The position numbers and the translations under genes are program-made. Below the pieces are notes generated by a model. That model searched no databases. It worked only from the letters and a program-made list of their open reading frames with translations, and was not told where the DNA came from. Of a stretch of 64,000 bases of DNA, positions 25,724 through 33,564 are shown piece by piece; positions within the stretch are counted from its first letter, which is position 1, and each line of letters starts with the position of its first letter. The DNA is from Clostridia bacterium. Lineage in GTDB: Bacteria > Bacillota > Clostridia > Christensenellales > Aristaeellaceae. The DNA lies in NCBI GenBank assembly GCA_017397895.1, contig JAFQHP010000017.1, forward strand, positions 120,975-184,974. Direction: 5' to 3'.

Positions 25724-26212
25724 ATGGAAAAGAGAATCGGCATGTTTCCCGGCAGCTTTGATCCGGTGACAAACGGCCATGCGGATATTATCCGCCGTGC
25801 AGCCAATGTGTTTGACGAATTGATTGTGGCTGTGATGGTGAACCCGGAAAAGCAGGGCATATTCCCTTTTGAAAAACGGGTGGAGATGCTGGAAAAGGTT
25901 TGCCGTGGGCTTCATAATGTACGGGTGATCCATGCACAGGGCCTGACGGCGGAATGCGCAAGAGAGCATCATGCGTGCACCCTGGTCCGGGGCGTGAGAA
26001 ATGCAAGTGATCTGGAAACGGAAAACGCCATGGCGCAGATCAACAGCCAATTGGTGACGGGGCTGGACACGGTGTATTTCCCGGCTTCCGTGGAAAAAAG
26101 CCACATCAGCTCCACCTATGTGCGGCAGCTGGCTGCGCTGGGGGCTGATGTATCCATGTATGTACCCAAGGAAGTGCTGGGCGATATTGAGACAGCATTT
26201 TCCAAGCGATAA
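25724..26212 (+). CDS. coaD: Phosphopantetheine adenylyltransferase
   Basis: 162 residues. CoaD transfers AMP from ATP to 4'-phosphopantetheine, the penultimate step of coenzyme A synthesis. The nucleotidyltransferase motif is MFPGSFDPVTNGH near the N-terminus, and the C-terminal signature is SHISSTYVRQLA. RNASDLETENAMAQ is also typical. The gene starts immediately after the rsmD stop, so translation is coupled. Length is normal. Confidence 0.97.
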   Translation: MEKRIGMFPGSFDPVTNGHADIIRRAANVFDELIVAVMVNPEKQGIFPFEKRVEMLEKVCRGLHNVRVIHAQGLTAECAREHHACTLVRGVRNASDLETENAMAQINSQLVTGLDTVYFPASVEKSHISSTYVRQLAALGADVSMYVPKEVLGDIETAFSKR

Positions 26213-26245
26213 AGAATAGGATAGTCATTCGAGGAGGAAGAGAGT

Positions 26246-26905
26246 ATGTCCAATGTTCAGCTGAAAACCTACGAGTTGATCGACCGGATGCATCTGGCCA
26301 TCCGCAATGCCCGTGCCGTGCCGCTGACCGGCAAGGTGATGGTGGAAAAGGAAGAGATGGAAACGCTGCTGCGCCAGCTGGAAAGCAGCATTCCCAACGA
26401 CCTGCAGCAGGCAAGGGATGTGCTCAAGGACGTGCAGACCCTGATCCGCGACAGCAAGGAACAGGCGGAAAACTTGGTGAAGCAGGCCAATGAGCAGGCC
26501 CAGAATACAGTCAAGCAGGCCAACGACCAGGCCCAGAACACCGTCAACCAGGCCAACCAGCAGGCCACCAGCACCGTGAACCTGGCCAACCAGCAGGCTC
26601 AGGACGTGACCCGCAACGCCGGCGAACAGGCCAGCGCCATGGTGGCCGACGCCCAGGCCCGTGCCCAGGCCATGATTGCCGACGCCCAGGCCCAGGCCAA
26701 TAATCTGGTGGCGGAAAGCGAAATCGTTGCCCGCGCTACCGCCCAGGCCCAGGAAATGCTGGAAACGGCTCATCGTGAATGCGAGGATTACTCCATGCGG
26801 GTGCACGCTTCCGTTACCCAGATGGTGGAACAGGCGGATATTGCCCTGGCCCAGCAGCTGGACAGCCTGCGTGCGCTGCACCAGGAGATCAACATGGGCC
26901 GCTGA
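26246..26905 (+). CDS. Alpha-helical protein with nine 11-residue repeats
   Basis: 219 residues. Residues 1-70 are helical with LKTYELIDRMHLAI, resembling a DivIVA-like or ATP-synthase-b-like start. Residues 74-172 are nine tandem 11-residue units on the pattern A-Q-N-T-V-x-Q-A-N-x-Q, with Ala and Val at fixed positions, as in right-handed coiled coils or membrane-surface helices. The C-terminal 45 residues are non-repetitive. There is no membrane segment, Cys or catalytic motif. GGAGGAAGAG precedes ATG 26246, 33 bases after coaD. A cytoskeletal or division role is possible; the function is unknown. Confidence 0.8.
   Translation: MSNVQLKTYELIDRMHLAIRNARAVPLTGKVMVEKEEMETLLRQLESSIPNDLQQARDVLKDVQTLIRDSKEQAENLVKQANEQAQNTVKQANDQAQNTVNQANQQATSTVNLANQQAQDVTRNAGEQASAMVADAQARAQAMIADAQAQANNLVAESEIVARATAQAQEMLETAHRECEDYSMRVHASVTQMVEQADIALAQQLDSLRALHQEINMGR
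26465..26761 (+). repeat. 33-bp coding repeat, nine units
   Basis: Nine in-frame 33-base units encode the 11-residue repeat. The DNA copies are diverged from one another by silent and conservative changes, most similar in units 2 and 3. The pattern is protein-level and is not a CRISPR. Confidence 0.85.
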
Positions 26906-26951
26906 AGGCAAAAAAATGTAAGAAAAATGTGAAAGAAAAAGCGAAAAAAGC

Positions 26952-26980
26952 TTGACACGGGGCCGCCTAAAAGATATACT
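26952..26980 (+). promoter_or_regulatory. Strong promoter of rpmH
   Basis: Consensus TTGACA (26952-26957) and TATACT (26975-26980) with a 17-base spacer. A leader of about 90 bases contains the hairpin AAATGCC-AAAT-GGCATTT (27029-27046), ending shortly before the GAAGGAG site. Confidence 0.9.
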
Positions 26981-27071
26981 ATAATGGCTGTCTTGTGGTG
27001 ATTTTCTATCACATGCCTGCGATAATACAAATGCCAAATGGCATTTTGCAATTAGAAGGAGTTGTGTCACG

Positions 27072-27206
27072 ATGAAACGCACTTATCAGCCTAAGAAACG
27101 CCAGCGCAACAAGGTTCATGGTTTCCGTGCCCGCATGAGCACCAAGAACGGCCGTCGTGTTCTCGCCCGCCGCCGTAACCGTGGCCGTAAGGAACTGACC
27201 GTCTGA
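27072..27206 (+). CDS. rpmH: 50S ribosomal protein L34
   Basis: 44 residues, the normal length. The sequence begins [12 protein letters not shown] and contains [20 protein letters not shown], ending RKELTV, which is diagnostic for L34 of the large ribosomal subunit. GAAGGAG lies before ATG 27072. It starts the rpmH-rnpA-yidD-yidC-jag cluster. A partial terminator before rnpA would give more L34 than RnpA. No dnaA or origin lies upstream; the neighbour is the repeat protein gene. Confidence 0.97.
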   Translation: MKRTYQPKKRQRNKVHGFRARMSTKNGRRVLARRRNRGRKELTV

Positions 27207-27246
27207 TTTCACTTGGCGGTCCTAATCCCTTTCTTGCATGGCTTAG

Positions 27247-27294
27247 CCCGCTCCGTCGCTTGCCGAAAAAGTGCAATTTGGTGGAGCGGGTTTT
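27247..27294 (+). terminator. Attenuator between rpmH and rnpA
   Basis: CCCGCTCC (27247-27254) pairs with GGAGCGGG (27283-27290) and is followed by TTTTG. The 28-base loop and short T-run suggest partial termination. Confidence 0.6.
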
Positions 27295-27328
27295 GCTGTA
27301 GTAAGAAACAGTTTACCCGGAGGGAAAG

Positions 27329-27667
27329 ATGGAACAGCAATACCGTCTGCGCAAAAACGGGCAGTTCCGATATGTTTACCGGAAAGGAAAGGGCGGCGCC
27401 TGCAGGGAGCTGGCCCTGGGCTTCGTAAAAGGCCCCAGAATGCTGGTGGGCTTTGCGGTGAGCAAAAAAATCGGCAATGCTGTTACCAGGAACCTCACAA
27501 AACGAAGGCTGAGGGAAGCATTCCGCAGGGAGCTGCCCAAGCTGAAAAAGGGCATGTATGTGATTACTGCCCGGGAGATGGCGTCTGAAGCGGACTTTGC
27601 CCGCCTGAGCGCCTCTTTGTGCTATTTGCTGCGAAGGCAAAACCTGTACAGGGATGAGCAGAAATGA
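27329..27667 (+). CDS. rnpA: Ribonuclease P protein component
   Basis: 112 residues. RnpA binds the RNase P RNA and helps remove 5' leaders of precursor tRNAs. The family signature [13 protein letters not shown] is at residues 54-66, preceded by [23 protein letters not shown] precedes ATG 27329. It overlaps yidD by 4 bases, so the two are co-translated. The RNA subunit gene is not seen in this window. Confidence 0.96.
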   Translation: MEQQYRLRKNGQFRYVYRKGKGGACRELALGFVKGPRMLVGFAVSKKIGNAVTRNLTKRRLREAFRRELPKLKKGMYVITAREMASEADFARLSASLCYLLRRQNLYRDEQK

Positions 27668-27915
27668 GAAAACTGCTGATTGGTCTTTTGAAATGGTACA
27701 AGCGCAACATCAGTCCATACTTCGGGGCTGCTTGTAAGTATGTGCCCACCTGTTCCGAATACGCAATGGAAGCAATCGAAACACACGGGGTCATCCATGG
27801 CTTGTGGCTGACAATCAAAAGGCTGCTTCGCTGCAATCCCTTCTCTAAAGGCGGGTACGATCCTGTGCCCAAGCCGCCCAGTACAACAATCAGGAAGGAC
27901 GACGAAAAGCCTTGA
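27664..27915 (+). CDS. yidD: Membrane protein insertion efficiency factor YidD
   Basis: 83 residues. YidD has an amphipathic N-terminal helix and conserved text: [22 protein letters not shown], and [15 protein letters not shown]. Three Cys are conserved in the family. It supports YidC-dependent membrane insertion at the cytoplasmic face. It overlaps rnpA by 4 bases and yidC by 4 bases. The C-terminus is charged, as usual. Confidence 0.96.
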   Translation: MRKLLIGLLKWYKRNISPYFGAACKYVPTCSEYAMEAIETHGVIHGLWLTIKRLLRCNPFSKGGYDPVPKPPSTTIRKDDEKP

Positions 27916-28955
27916 ACGCAATTTCTGAATTTCTTTACGGTATTCTTGCCGGCATCAACGGTATTGTGGGCAATTATGGCGTTGCCATCATTATTTTCAC
28001 ATTCCTGATGCGTATGATCTGTATGCCCTTCGATTATAAGAGCCGCGTGGGTATGCGCAAAATGTCCCTCATTCAGCCCAAGCTGAACGAAATCCAGCGT
28101 AAATACGCCAACGACAAAACCAAAATGCAGCAGAAACAGGCCGAACTGATGAAAAAGGAAGGCTACAATCCTATGAGCGGCTGCCTGCCCATGCTGCTGA
28201 CCTGGCCGCTGATGATCGCCATGTTCTCCGCCATGCGCCTGATTGCCAATGAGCAATTGGTGATGCAGACATTCCGTTTCCTGGTGGGGGATGAAAACCC
28301 CATTCAGCTGGACGAAGCGTTCCTGTGGGTGAAGAACATCTGGATGACCGACTCTCCCTTTGCTGCCGCCGTGCCGGACCTGAACAGCCTGAAAATGGTG
28401 CCCCGGGATGCCTGGGTGAAGGTATATGAAATGGTGCAGCAGGACGAGCAGTTCTTCTCCGCCCTGCAGACTGTGATGACCAATAACGGCCTGGTGCTGG
28501 ATTTCTCCACCGATGCCGCCCTGTCCACTTCTTTGACCAACCTGATGAAGGTGCTGGGCAACAACGAAGCTTATGTGGCCGCTGCGGCCACCGTACCCGG
28601 CTGGGCCAACCTGAACTTCCTGCTGTTCAACGTAAGCATCTTCCAGAACTACAACGGCCTGCTGATCCTGCCCATTCTGGCAGGCGTCACCCAGGTGCTG
28701 CAGACCCGTTTCATGAACAGCCAGCAGCCCCAGCAGCCCGCCCAGAACGGCCAGGGCACTGGCAACTTCATGAAGTGGTTCTTCCCCATGCTGAGCGTTT
28801 ACTTCTGCTTGTCTTCCAACGCCGGTTTTGCCCTGTACTGGGTGGTAAGCAGTGTGGTTTCCTCTGTGCAGAGCATTGTGATCAACAAAATCCTGGAAAA
28901 GAAAGACGGCGAAAAGACCAATAAGAAGGTTGCCGGAGAGGGGTCTGTGAAATAA
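27912..28955 (+). CDS. yidC: Membrane protein insertase YidC/Oxa1
   Basis: 347 residues. The first helix ([19 protein letters not shown]) carries the conserved Arg used in the hydrophilic groove, followed by the cytoplasmic charged hairpin ([33 protein letters not shown] in parts) and helices near 95-115, 220-260, 290-330. A roughly 100-residue extracytoplasmic stretch between helices carries no family motif and is longer than in Bacillus. The start is TTG 27912 overlapping the yidD stop (TTGA); AAGGA lies 12 bases upstream and no better start exists. It ends one base into jag. Confidence 0.93.
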   Translation: MNAISEFLYGILAGINGIVGNYGVAIIIFTFLMRMICMPFDYKSRVGMRKMSLIQPKLNEIQRKYANDKTKMQQKQAELMKKEGYNPMSGCLPMLLTWPLMIAMFSAMRLIANEQLVMQTFRFLVGDENPIQLDEAFLWVKNIWMTDSPFAAAVPDLNSLKMVPRDAWVKVYEMVQQDEQFFSALQTVMTNNGLVLDFSTDAALSTSLTNLMKVLGNNEAYVAAAATVPGWANLNFLLFNVSIFQNYNGLLILPILAGVTQVLQTRFMNSQQPQQPAQNGQGTGNFMKWFFPMLSVYFCLSSNAGFALYWVVSSVVSSVQSIVINKILEKKDGEKTNKKVAGEGSVK

Positions 28956-29902
28956 TGAAAACGTATGAATTTACCGCCCGCACCACGGAAGAAGCCATTT
29001 CTTCCGGTCTGGAACAGCTGGGCCTTTCCATCAGTGATGTGGTGGTGGACGTGCTGGAAGAAGGCAGCAAGGGCCTGTTCGGCTTGTTTGGCAGCCGTCT
29101 TGCCAAGATCCGCCTGACCGTGAAGGAAGAAGAAACTTCCAGCGAAGTGCATGATCTTTTTAATGGTATGCTGGAAGAAAAGCATGAAAAGAAAGCCGCC
29201 AAGGCAGACGCCAAGGCCGCTGAATACGATAAGAAAGCTGCCAAAGCAGATGCCAAGGCTGCTGAGTATGATAAGAAAGCGGCCAAGGCTGAAAAGAAAG
29301 AAGCTGCTCCTAAAGCTGAAAAGACCGAGAAAACCGAAAAGCAGGAAAAGACTGAAAAGCCTGCACGCAAGCCCCGGGAAGCTAAGAAGCCCGTGGAAGA
29401 AAAGCCCGTAGAAAAGAAGGAAATTGTGCCCGCTGAACAGGCGGACCGCAATACCCCCGCCGGCAAGGCTCAGGAATTCCTTCAGGAGCTGACCAAGCTG
29501 ATGAACGTGCCTGTGTCCGTGGCCGTCTGCACCGATGAAGAAGGCAATGTGCACGTGAACATGGAAGGTGATACCCTGGGTATCCTCATCGGCCGCCGGG
29601 GCGAAACCCTGGACGCCCTGCAGTATCTGACCAGCCTGCAGGTGAACAAGGGCAAGAACGACTATACCCGTGTCACCCTGGACACCGAAAACTACCGCGC
29701 CAAGCGGGAAGAAGCCCTGGTTCGCCTGGCCAACCGCATGGCCAACCGCTGCCAGAAGACCGGCCGCAAGGTGAGCATGGAACCCATGAATCCCTACGAA
29801 CGCCGTATTCTTCACAGCGCCCTGCAGGATCATCCCGCTGTGACCACCCATTCCGAAGGCGACGAGCCCAACCGTCATGTGGTGATAACCCTGAAAAAGT
29901 AA
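28955..29902 (+). CDS. jag: RNA-binding protein Jag/KhpB (SpoIIIJ-associated)
   Basis: 315 residues. Domains: Jag_N (about 1-55, with VDVLEEGSKGLFGLFG); a long Lys/Ala/Glu-rich linker (60-165) with a 14-residue repeat KKAAKADAKAAEYD; a KH domain with GILIGRRGETLDALQYL; and an R3H domain to the end. KhpB pairs with KhpA in Firmicutes and affects cell elongation. The linker is unusually long and charged, likely disordered. TAATG overlap joins it to yidC. A terminator follows. Confidence 0.94.
   Translation: MKTYEFTARTTEEAISSGLEQLGLSISDVVVDVLEEGSKGLFGLFGSRLAKIRLTVKEEETSSEVHDLFNGMLEEKHEKKAAKADAKAAEYDKKAAKADAKAAEYDKKAAKAEKKEAAPKAEKTEKTEKQEKTEKPARKPREAKKPVEEKPVEKKEIVPAEQADRNTPAGKAQEFLQELTKLMNVPVSVAVCTDEEGNVHVNMEGDTLGILIGRRGETLDALQYLTSLQVNKGKNDYTRVTLDTENYRAKREEALVRLANRMANRCQKTGRKVSMEPMNPYERRILHSALQDHPAVTTHSEGDEPNRHVVITLKK
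29189..29290 (+). repeat. 42-bp coding repeat in jag
   Basis: Two full copies (29189-29230 and 29231-29272) and a partial third encode the 14-residue Lys/Ala repeat. Copies differ at synonymous positions, which argues against very recent duplication. Confidence 0.85.
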
Positions 29903-29911
29903 AACAAAAAT

Positions 29912-29950
29912 AAAACGCCTGTTTCCGATGATGGAAGCGGGCGTTTATCT
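29912..29950. terminator. Bidirectional terminator between jag and the HAD gene
   Basis: AAACGCCTGTTTCC pairs with GGAAGCGGGCGTTT with two G-T pairs and T/A flanks for both strands. The 3' arm touches the end of the minus-strand HAD coding region. Confidence 0.8.
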
Positions 29951-30610
29951 TATTTCAGCAATAAACTTTGGCAAATCAAGAAGCGTTTGGATGGAGGGGC
30001 AGGGAAGCGTATGCATTCCTGCACGGTTCAGCAGTACAGCGTGCATACCGGCAGTGGAAGGGCCGTTAACGTCCTCCTCATAGCTATCGCCGACAAAAAG
30101 ACATTGCGAAGAATCGCATTGCAGATGGTTCAAAATCTTATGATAGAACGCTGGCGATGGCTTGTAGCACTGTAAATCTTCAGAGGTAAATATCGAATGA
30201 ACCGGGAGTGGATGACGTTCCATGACAGCTTGCAAAACCATATTATCCGTATTGGAAGCGATGCTGAGGGAATAATGATGGCTGAGCAAATGCAGGAGCG
30301 GAAGTACATCAGGGTAAGTGGAACGATTACATGCAATGTGAAGGGCTTCGTCGACCATCTTTTCGGAAGAGGCAGACAGGTGATATGGATCCAGAAAATA
30401 CTGAATACGGTTGGTAAAGATGGTATGTTCTGTTTGAAAAACGGAAGATGAAGTGGCTTGCGCATAGAAAGATTTCCATTCGCGATGAAAAGCGGTCTCA
30501 TCGATGGAAATGCGATGGTTTTTCAGAAAGACCAGCACAGCATTGGCAGAGGCGCCTTTTTCAACGGAAAAAAGCGTGCCAAAGGCATCGAAGATTATCT
30601 GTTTTATCAT
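29945..30610 (-). CDS. HAD-superfamily hydrolase
   Basis: 221 residues of haloacid-dehalogenase type. Motif I DAFGTLF has the nucleophile Asp but the usual second Asp is Gly-Thr region; motif II ASNTD; the Lys in YKPSP; and motif III/IV GDSYEEDVNGPSTAG for Mg2+. These usually dephosphorylate small metabolites. The gene lies 3 bases after the TIGR04076-type gene and is the third gene of a minus-strand operon. It is lower in GC than its neighbours, possibly acquired. The substrate is unknown. Confidence 0.85.
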   Translation of the reverse strand: MIKQIIFDAFGTLFSVEKGASANAVLVFLKNHRISIDETAFHREWKSFYAQATSSSVFQTEHTIFTNRIQYFLDPYHLSASSEKMVDEALHIACNRSTYPDVLPLLHLLSHHYSLSIASNTDNMVLQAVMERHPLPVHSIFTSEDLQCYKPSPAFYHKILNHLQCDSSQCLFVGDSYEEDVNGPSTAGMHAVLLNRAGMHTLPCPSIQTLLDLPKFIAEIR

Positions 30611-30613
30611 GGC

Positions 30614-30964
30614 TTATTTCTGATAATGACTGTTCCGGTGAAAATTATCGCTGTTGTTTTTACGGACGGTCAGACGGTATTTCACCACACCATCGGGGCA
30701 GAAAAATTCCCTGGAAGTATCACTGTCGCCGCCAAGGTTCATCAGGCTGCCGCCGCTGCGTACGGCTTCCATCATGGGAAAAAGAATCATCATGGTTTTG
30801 GAGCAGATGCCCTGACCGCATTGATTCATCGGGCAGCCGTAACCGCAGGTGAACACGTCGCCCACCTGTTCTCCGTTGCGGCAGTGGTGTTCTGTGATGT
30901 TATTATGGGAAACGGCAATTACTTCCACCTGAAAGCTGTATTGTTCGTCATACCATTTGTTCAT
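30614..30964 (-). CDS. Cysteine-containing protein of the TIGR04076 type
   Basis: 116 residues. The Cys-rich centre FTCGYGCPMNQCGQGICSKTM and the later FFCPDGVV, with the opening beta-strand segment FQVEVIAVS, match the TIGR04076 family as I recall it. The family has no known function; paired Cys suggest metal or thiol chemistry. GGAGG precedes ATG 30964 with a good spacer. It overlaps the upstream nucleotidyltransferase gene by 17 bases and is followed after 3 bases by the HAD gene. Confidence 0.7.
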   Translation of the reverse strand: MNKWYDEQYSFQVEVIAVSHNNITEHHCRNGEQVGDVFTCGYGCPMNQCGQGICSKTMMILFPMMEAVRSGGSLMNLGGDSDTSREFFCPDGVVKYRLTVRKNNSDNFHRNSHYQK

Positions 30965-31727
30965 TTGTTTGTTCCTCCAATTCTTTTTCCAGCACGTCGG
31001 CAAATTTCTGAACGGAAGGGCCAAGGGTTTTCAGCCAATCGTGTGTATCGGGGTTTTTCAGCGCTTCTGACGGGTTTTTCCGAACGATAAGGGTTCGTTC
31101 CATCTGATCGGGTTCCGGGCACAGATGCTGCTGCAAAGCCCATTTGCCGGCTTCTGTTTTACTAATGATGGTTTTGTTGCGCAAAGTATAGAGGCATCGT
31201 GCGATATCCAACAGCCATCCACAGGAATACAGGCTGCCGTCTGTTTCTTTGGCATAGGTGCGGATGGTGGAAAGGTGGAAGCGGATGCCGTCAACGAGGT
31301 CGGCATATGTGGGGCAGGGAAGCAGGGGACGGATATCTTCGCCCAGGAGAAGTTTGCCGTTTTTATGCAGAGAAAGCAGGGAAAAGGGATCCATCTGCCA
31401 CTGCGTGGTGATGCGCTGGCCGGAGGTGCCGTAATACAAAACCCGGGTGTAGCGGCCGGACAGGAATTCGTCAAGGCACACGATCACCCCTTCCAGCAGG
31501 CGGAAACGGCTGTCCTGATGGGCATCGCAAAGGGCCTGCCGCATGAGCAGAAGGAAGTTTGCCTGTTCCTTTGTGGGCGGCGTTTTTGTGAAGCAGATAA
31601 AATCGATATCACTCCAGCCGGGCTGATAATCATCGGCGGCGCAGGAGCCGTACAGATAGACGGAAAGGGGATTATCAGGCATTAGGCAGGACAGGGTATG
31701 GGTGAGGGTAGAGAAGATCTTTTCCAT
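30948..31727 (-). CDS. Nucleotidyltransferase of the aminoglycoside adenylyltransferase type
   Basis: 259 residues. The nucleotidyltransferase core is YLYGSCAADDYQPGWSDIDFICF, with the GS and DxD residues that bind ATP and metal. The C-terminal helical domain resembles ANT(3'')/ANT(9) or DUF4111. It could adenylylate an aminoglycoside, but related enzymes act on other small molecules, so resistance cannot be claimed. AAAGGAG precedes ATG 31727. The open frame continues to 32312 only through the antisense of the two tRNA genes, which is not coding. It is the first gene of the trio with 30964 and 30610. Confidence 0.8.
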   Translation of the reverse strand: MEKIFSTLTHTLSCLMPDNPLSVYLYGSCAADDYQPGWSDIDFICFTKTPPTKEQANFLLLMRQALCDAHQDSRFRLLEGVIVCLDEFLSGRYTRVLYYGTSGQRITTQWQMDPFSLLSLHKNGKLLLGEDIRPLLPCPTYADLVDGIRFHLSTIRTYAKETDGSLYSCGWLLDIARCLYTLRNKTIISKTEAGKWALQQHLCPEPDQMERTLIVRKNPSEALKNPDTHDWLKTLGPSVQKFADVLEKELEEQTNEQMV

Positions 31728-31756
31728 AAACGAGGCTCCTTTTCGGTTCTGACCAC

Positions 31757-31785
31757 ATTGTATCACAGGATATTGGAAATGGAAA
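31757..31785 (-). promoter_or_regulatory. Promoter of the nucleotidyltransferase operon
   Basis: On the minus strand TTTCCA (31780-31785) and TACAAT (31757-31762) with a 17-base spacer. Confidence 0.6.
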
Positions 31786-31830
31786 GAAAGAGGATGGCTG
31801 AAAAAAAGCGAAGAAATTGCAGATTGGGGA

Positions 31831-31859
31831 TTGACAACCGCCAGGAAAAATGCTATTCT
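31831..31859 (+). promoter_or_regulatory. Promoter of the tRNA-Ser pair
   Basis: Consensus TTGACA (31831-31836) and TATTCT (31854-31859) with a 17-base spacer, 40 bases before the first tRNA. Confidence 0.85.
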
Positions 31860-31898
31860 ATATGAGCGCTTCCGGCAAGGCCGCCAAACGCTATGCGC

Positions 31899-31987
31899 GG
31901 AGGGATGGCCGAGTGGTTGAAGGCGCTGGTCTTGAAAACCAGTGATGTCGAAAGGCACCGGGGGTTCGAATCCCTTTCCCTCCGCCA
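31899..31987 (+). tRNA. tRNA-Ser (anticodon UGA)
   Basis: The 7-bp acceptor GGAGGGA/TCCCTCC, a long variable arm typical of a class II tRNA, TTCGAAT in the T-loop, and CCA encoded at 31985-31987. The anticodon loop is CTTGAAA with TGA at 31933-31935, reading UCA and related Ser codons. Confidence 0.97.
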
Positions 31988-32042
31988 TTTTTCTGAAAAG
32001 CGCGCTGTAAGGATTGGCATCCGAGCGGTAACAATTGAACAT

Positions 32043-32134
32043 GGAGAAGTACCCAAGTGGCCGAAGGGGCTCCCCTGCTAAGGGAGTAGTACGAGTGAAT
32101 CGTAGCGAGGGTTCAAATCCCTCCTTCTCCGCCA
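32043..32134 (+). tRNA. tRNA-Ser (anticodon GCU)
   Basis: Acceptor GGAGAAG/CTTCTCC, long variable arm, T-loop TTCAAAT, encoded CCA at 32132-32134. The anticodon loop CTGCTAA has GCT at 32077-32079, reading AGC and AGU. Confidence 0.97.
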
Positions 32135-32136
32135 AG

Positions 32137-32167
32137 AAAAGCGACAGGTAAGTATCTGTCGCTTTTT
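32137..32167 (+). terminator. Terminator of the tRNA-Ser pair
   Basis: AAAAGCGACAG (32137-32147) pairs with CTGTCGCTTTT (32156-32166), followed by further T. Confidence 0.9.
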
Positions 32168-32399
32168 GTTGCTTATCGTTCTTTGGGATAATGTCAAGAA
32201 GAAATACTCCCTCCCAGGCCCAAACTGCTGAACTGCCAAATCTACAACGAAACTCGACACCGACAAAGACAGTGTGACCGCCAATTTGCTGGGCAGATGC
32301 TTTCAAAGGCAACGCCTATGGCGAAGCGGTGCAGGCATATGACTGACTAAAATTCGGTAAAAGATTGCAAAAACGATGCAAAAGCGACAGAAAAGTCCT
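32168..32399. other. Intergenic stretch with no gene recognised
   Basis: The 232 bases after the tRNA terminator hold no start with a ribosome site, no repeat and no clear hairpin. Short open frames on the plus strand (around 32230-32345) lack a start and could be degraded coding remnants, but no family is recognisable. Confidence 0.5.
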
Positions 32400-32427
32400 T
32401 TGGAAATTCAGGAAAAAATGATATAAT
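32400..32427 (+). promoter_or_regulatory. Promoter of the phosphate transporter pair
   Basis: TTGGAA (32400-32405) and TATAAT (32422-32427), spacer 16. The leader includes the small stem ATGCCG/CGGCAT (32436-32464). No Pho box was found. Confidence 0.7.
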
Positions 32428-32490
32428 ACAACTGTATGCCGAATGGAAATGTGACAGACGGCATTCAAAGAAAAGAGAGGAGTTAACCGG

Positions 32491-33540
32491 ATGAACTCAA
32501 TTCTGGATTTCTGGAACCAAATGACGGCCAATCCGCTGCTGTTTATGGCGGTGGCGCTGACGCTGGGTGTAATTCTGGTAAACGGCTGGACCGATGCGCC
32601 CAATGCCATCGCCACCTGCGTTGTGACCCGCTGCATGCCCCCCAAGGCGGCCATTTTGATGGCGGCGGTGTTTAATTTCCTGGGCGTGTTTATGATGACG
32701 CTGCTCAATGCCACTGTGGCGGAAACCATCACCAAGATGGTGGACTTTGGCAGCGACCCCAACCAGGCCATCATTGCCCTGAGTGCCGCGCTGTTTGCCA
32801 TTGTTTTGTGGGCCACGCTTGCCTGGGTGTTTGGCATTCCCACCAGCGAAAGCCATGCCCTGATTGCCGGCCTGACCGGCAGCGCCATTGCCCTGCACGG
32901 CAGCTTTGCCGGTGTGAACGGCGGGGAATGGATCAAGGTGGTTTACGGTATCTTTATTTCTGTGGGCCTGGGCTTCGGGCTTGGGTGGCTGGTGTGCAAG
33001 CTTGTCACCAAGGCCTTCGCCAAGGCCAACCGCCTGAAAACGGAACCCTTTTTCCGGGGCGCACAGATTGCCGGCGCTGCATCCATGGCGTTTATGCACG
33101 GCGCTCAGGACGGCCAGAAATTTATGGGCGTTATTCTGCTGTGCGTGTATATGTCCAAAGGACAGGCCCTGCCCTCTGATATCAGCATTCCCATCTGGCT
33201 GATGATCGTCTGCTCCGTGGTGATGGCGGCGGGTACTGCCATGGGCGGGAAGAAGATCATCAAGTCTGTGGGGATGGACATGGTGAAGCTTGAAAAATAC
33301 CAGGGCTTCTCTGCCGATATTGCTGCGGCCATTTCCCTTTTGTTCTGCTCCGTTTTCAGTTTGCCCGTTTCCACCACCCATGCCAAAACCACCTCCATCA
33401 TGGGCGTTGGCGCGGTGAAGAGGGTTTCTGCCATCAACTTTGGCGTGGTGAAGGAAATGGTGCTGACTTGGGTGCTTACGTTCCCCGGCTGTGGGCTGGT
33501 GGGTTTCCTGGTGACAAAACTGTTCTTGATGATTTTTTAA
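32491..33540 (+). CDS. Low-affinity inorganic phosphate transporter (PiT family)
   Basis: 349 residues with about 10 membrane helices. Both PiT signatures are present: GWTDAPNAIATCV near residue 31-43 and, in the second half, PVSTTHAKTTSIMGVG; GIPTSESHALIAG is a third conserved piece. The protein imports phosphate (metal-phosphate) with H+ or Na+. GAGAGGAG precedes ATG 32491. It is followed 24 bases later by a DUF47 gene, the usual partner of PiT carriers, so the two form an operon. Confidence 0.93.
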   Translation: MNSILDFWNQMTANPLLFMAVALTLGVILVNGWTDAPNAIATCVVTRCMPPKAAILMAAVFNFLGVFMMTLLNATVAETITKMVDFGSDPNQAIIALSAALFAIVLWATLAWVFGIPTSESHALIAGLTGSAIALHGSFAGVNGGEWIKVVYGIFISVGLGFGLGWLVCKLVTKAFAKANRLKTEPFFRGAQIAGAASMAFMHGAQDGQKFMGVILLCVYMSKGQALPSDISIPIWLMIVCSVVMAAGTAMGGKKIIKSVGMDMVKLEKYQGFSADIAAAISLLFCSVFSLPVSTTHAKTTSIMGVGAVKRVSAINFGVVKEMVLTWVLTFPGCGLVGFLVTKLFLMIF

Positions 33541-33564
33541 CCGACAGGAAGGAGAATACATACC

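Noticed and set aside
26465..26761. Possible CRISPR or tandem satellite
   Set aside because: Units are in frame, encode a regular 11-residue protein pattern, have no spacers and no cas gene.
30948..31727. Calling the nucleotidyltransferase an aminoglycoside resistance gene
   Set aside because: Fold and core motif fit, but related enzymes act on other substrates and no resistance-specific residues or mobile context are visible.
31728..32312. N-terminal extension of the nucleotidyltransferase to 32312
   Set aside because: The extra codons are antisense to two tRNA-Ser genes; the promoter and AAAGGAG site support the start at 31727.
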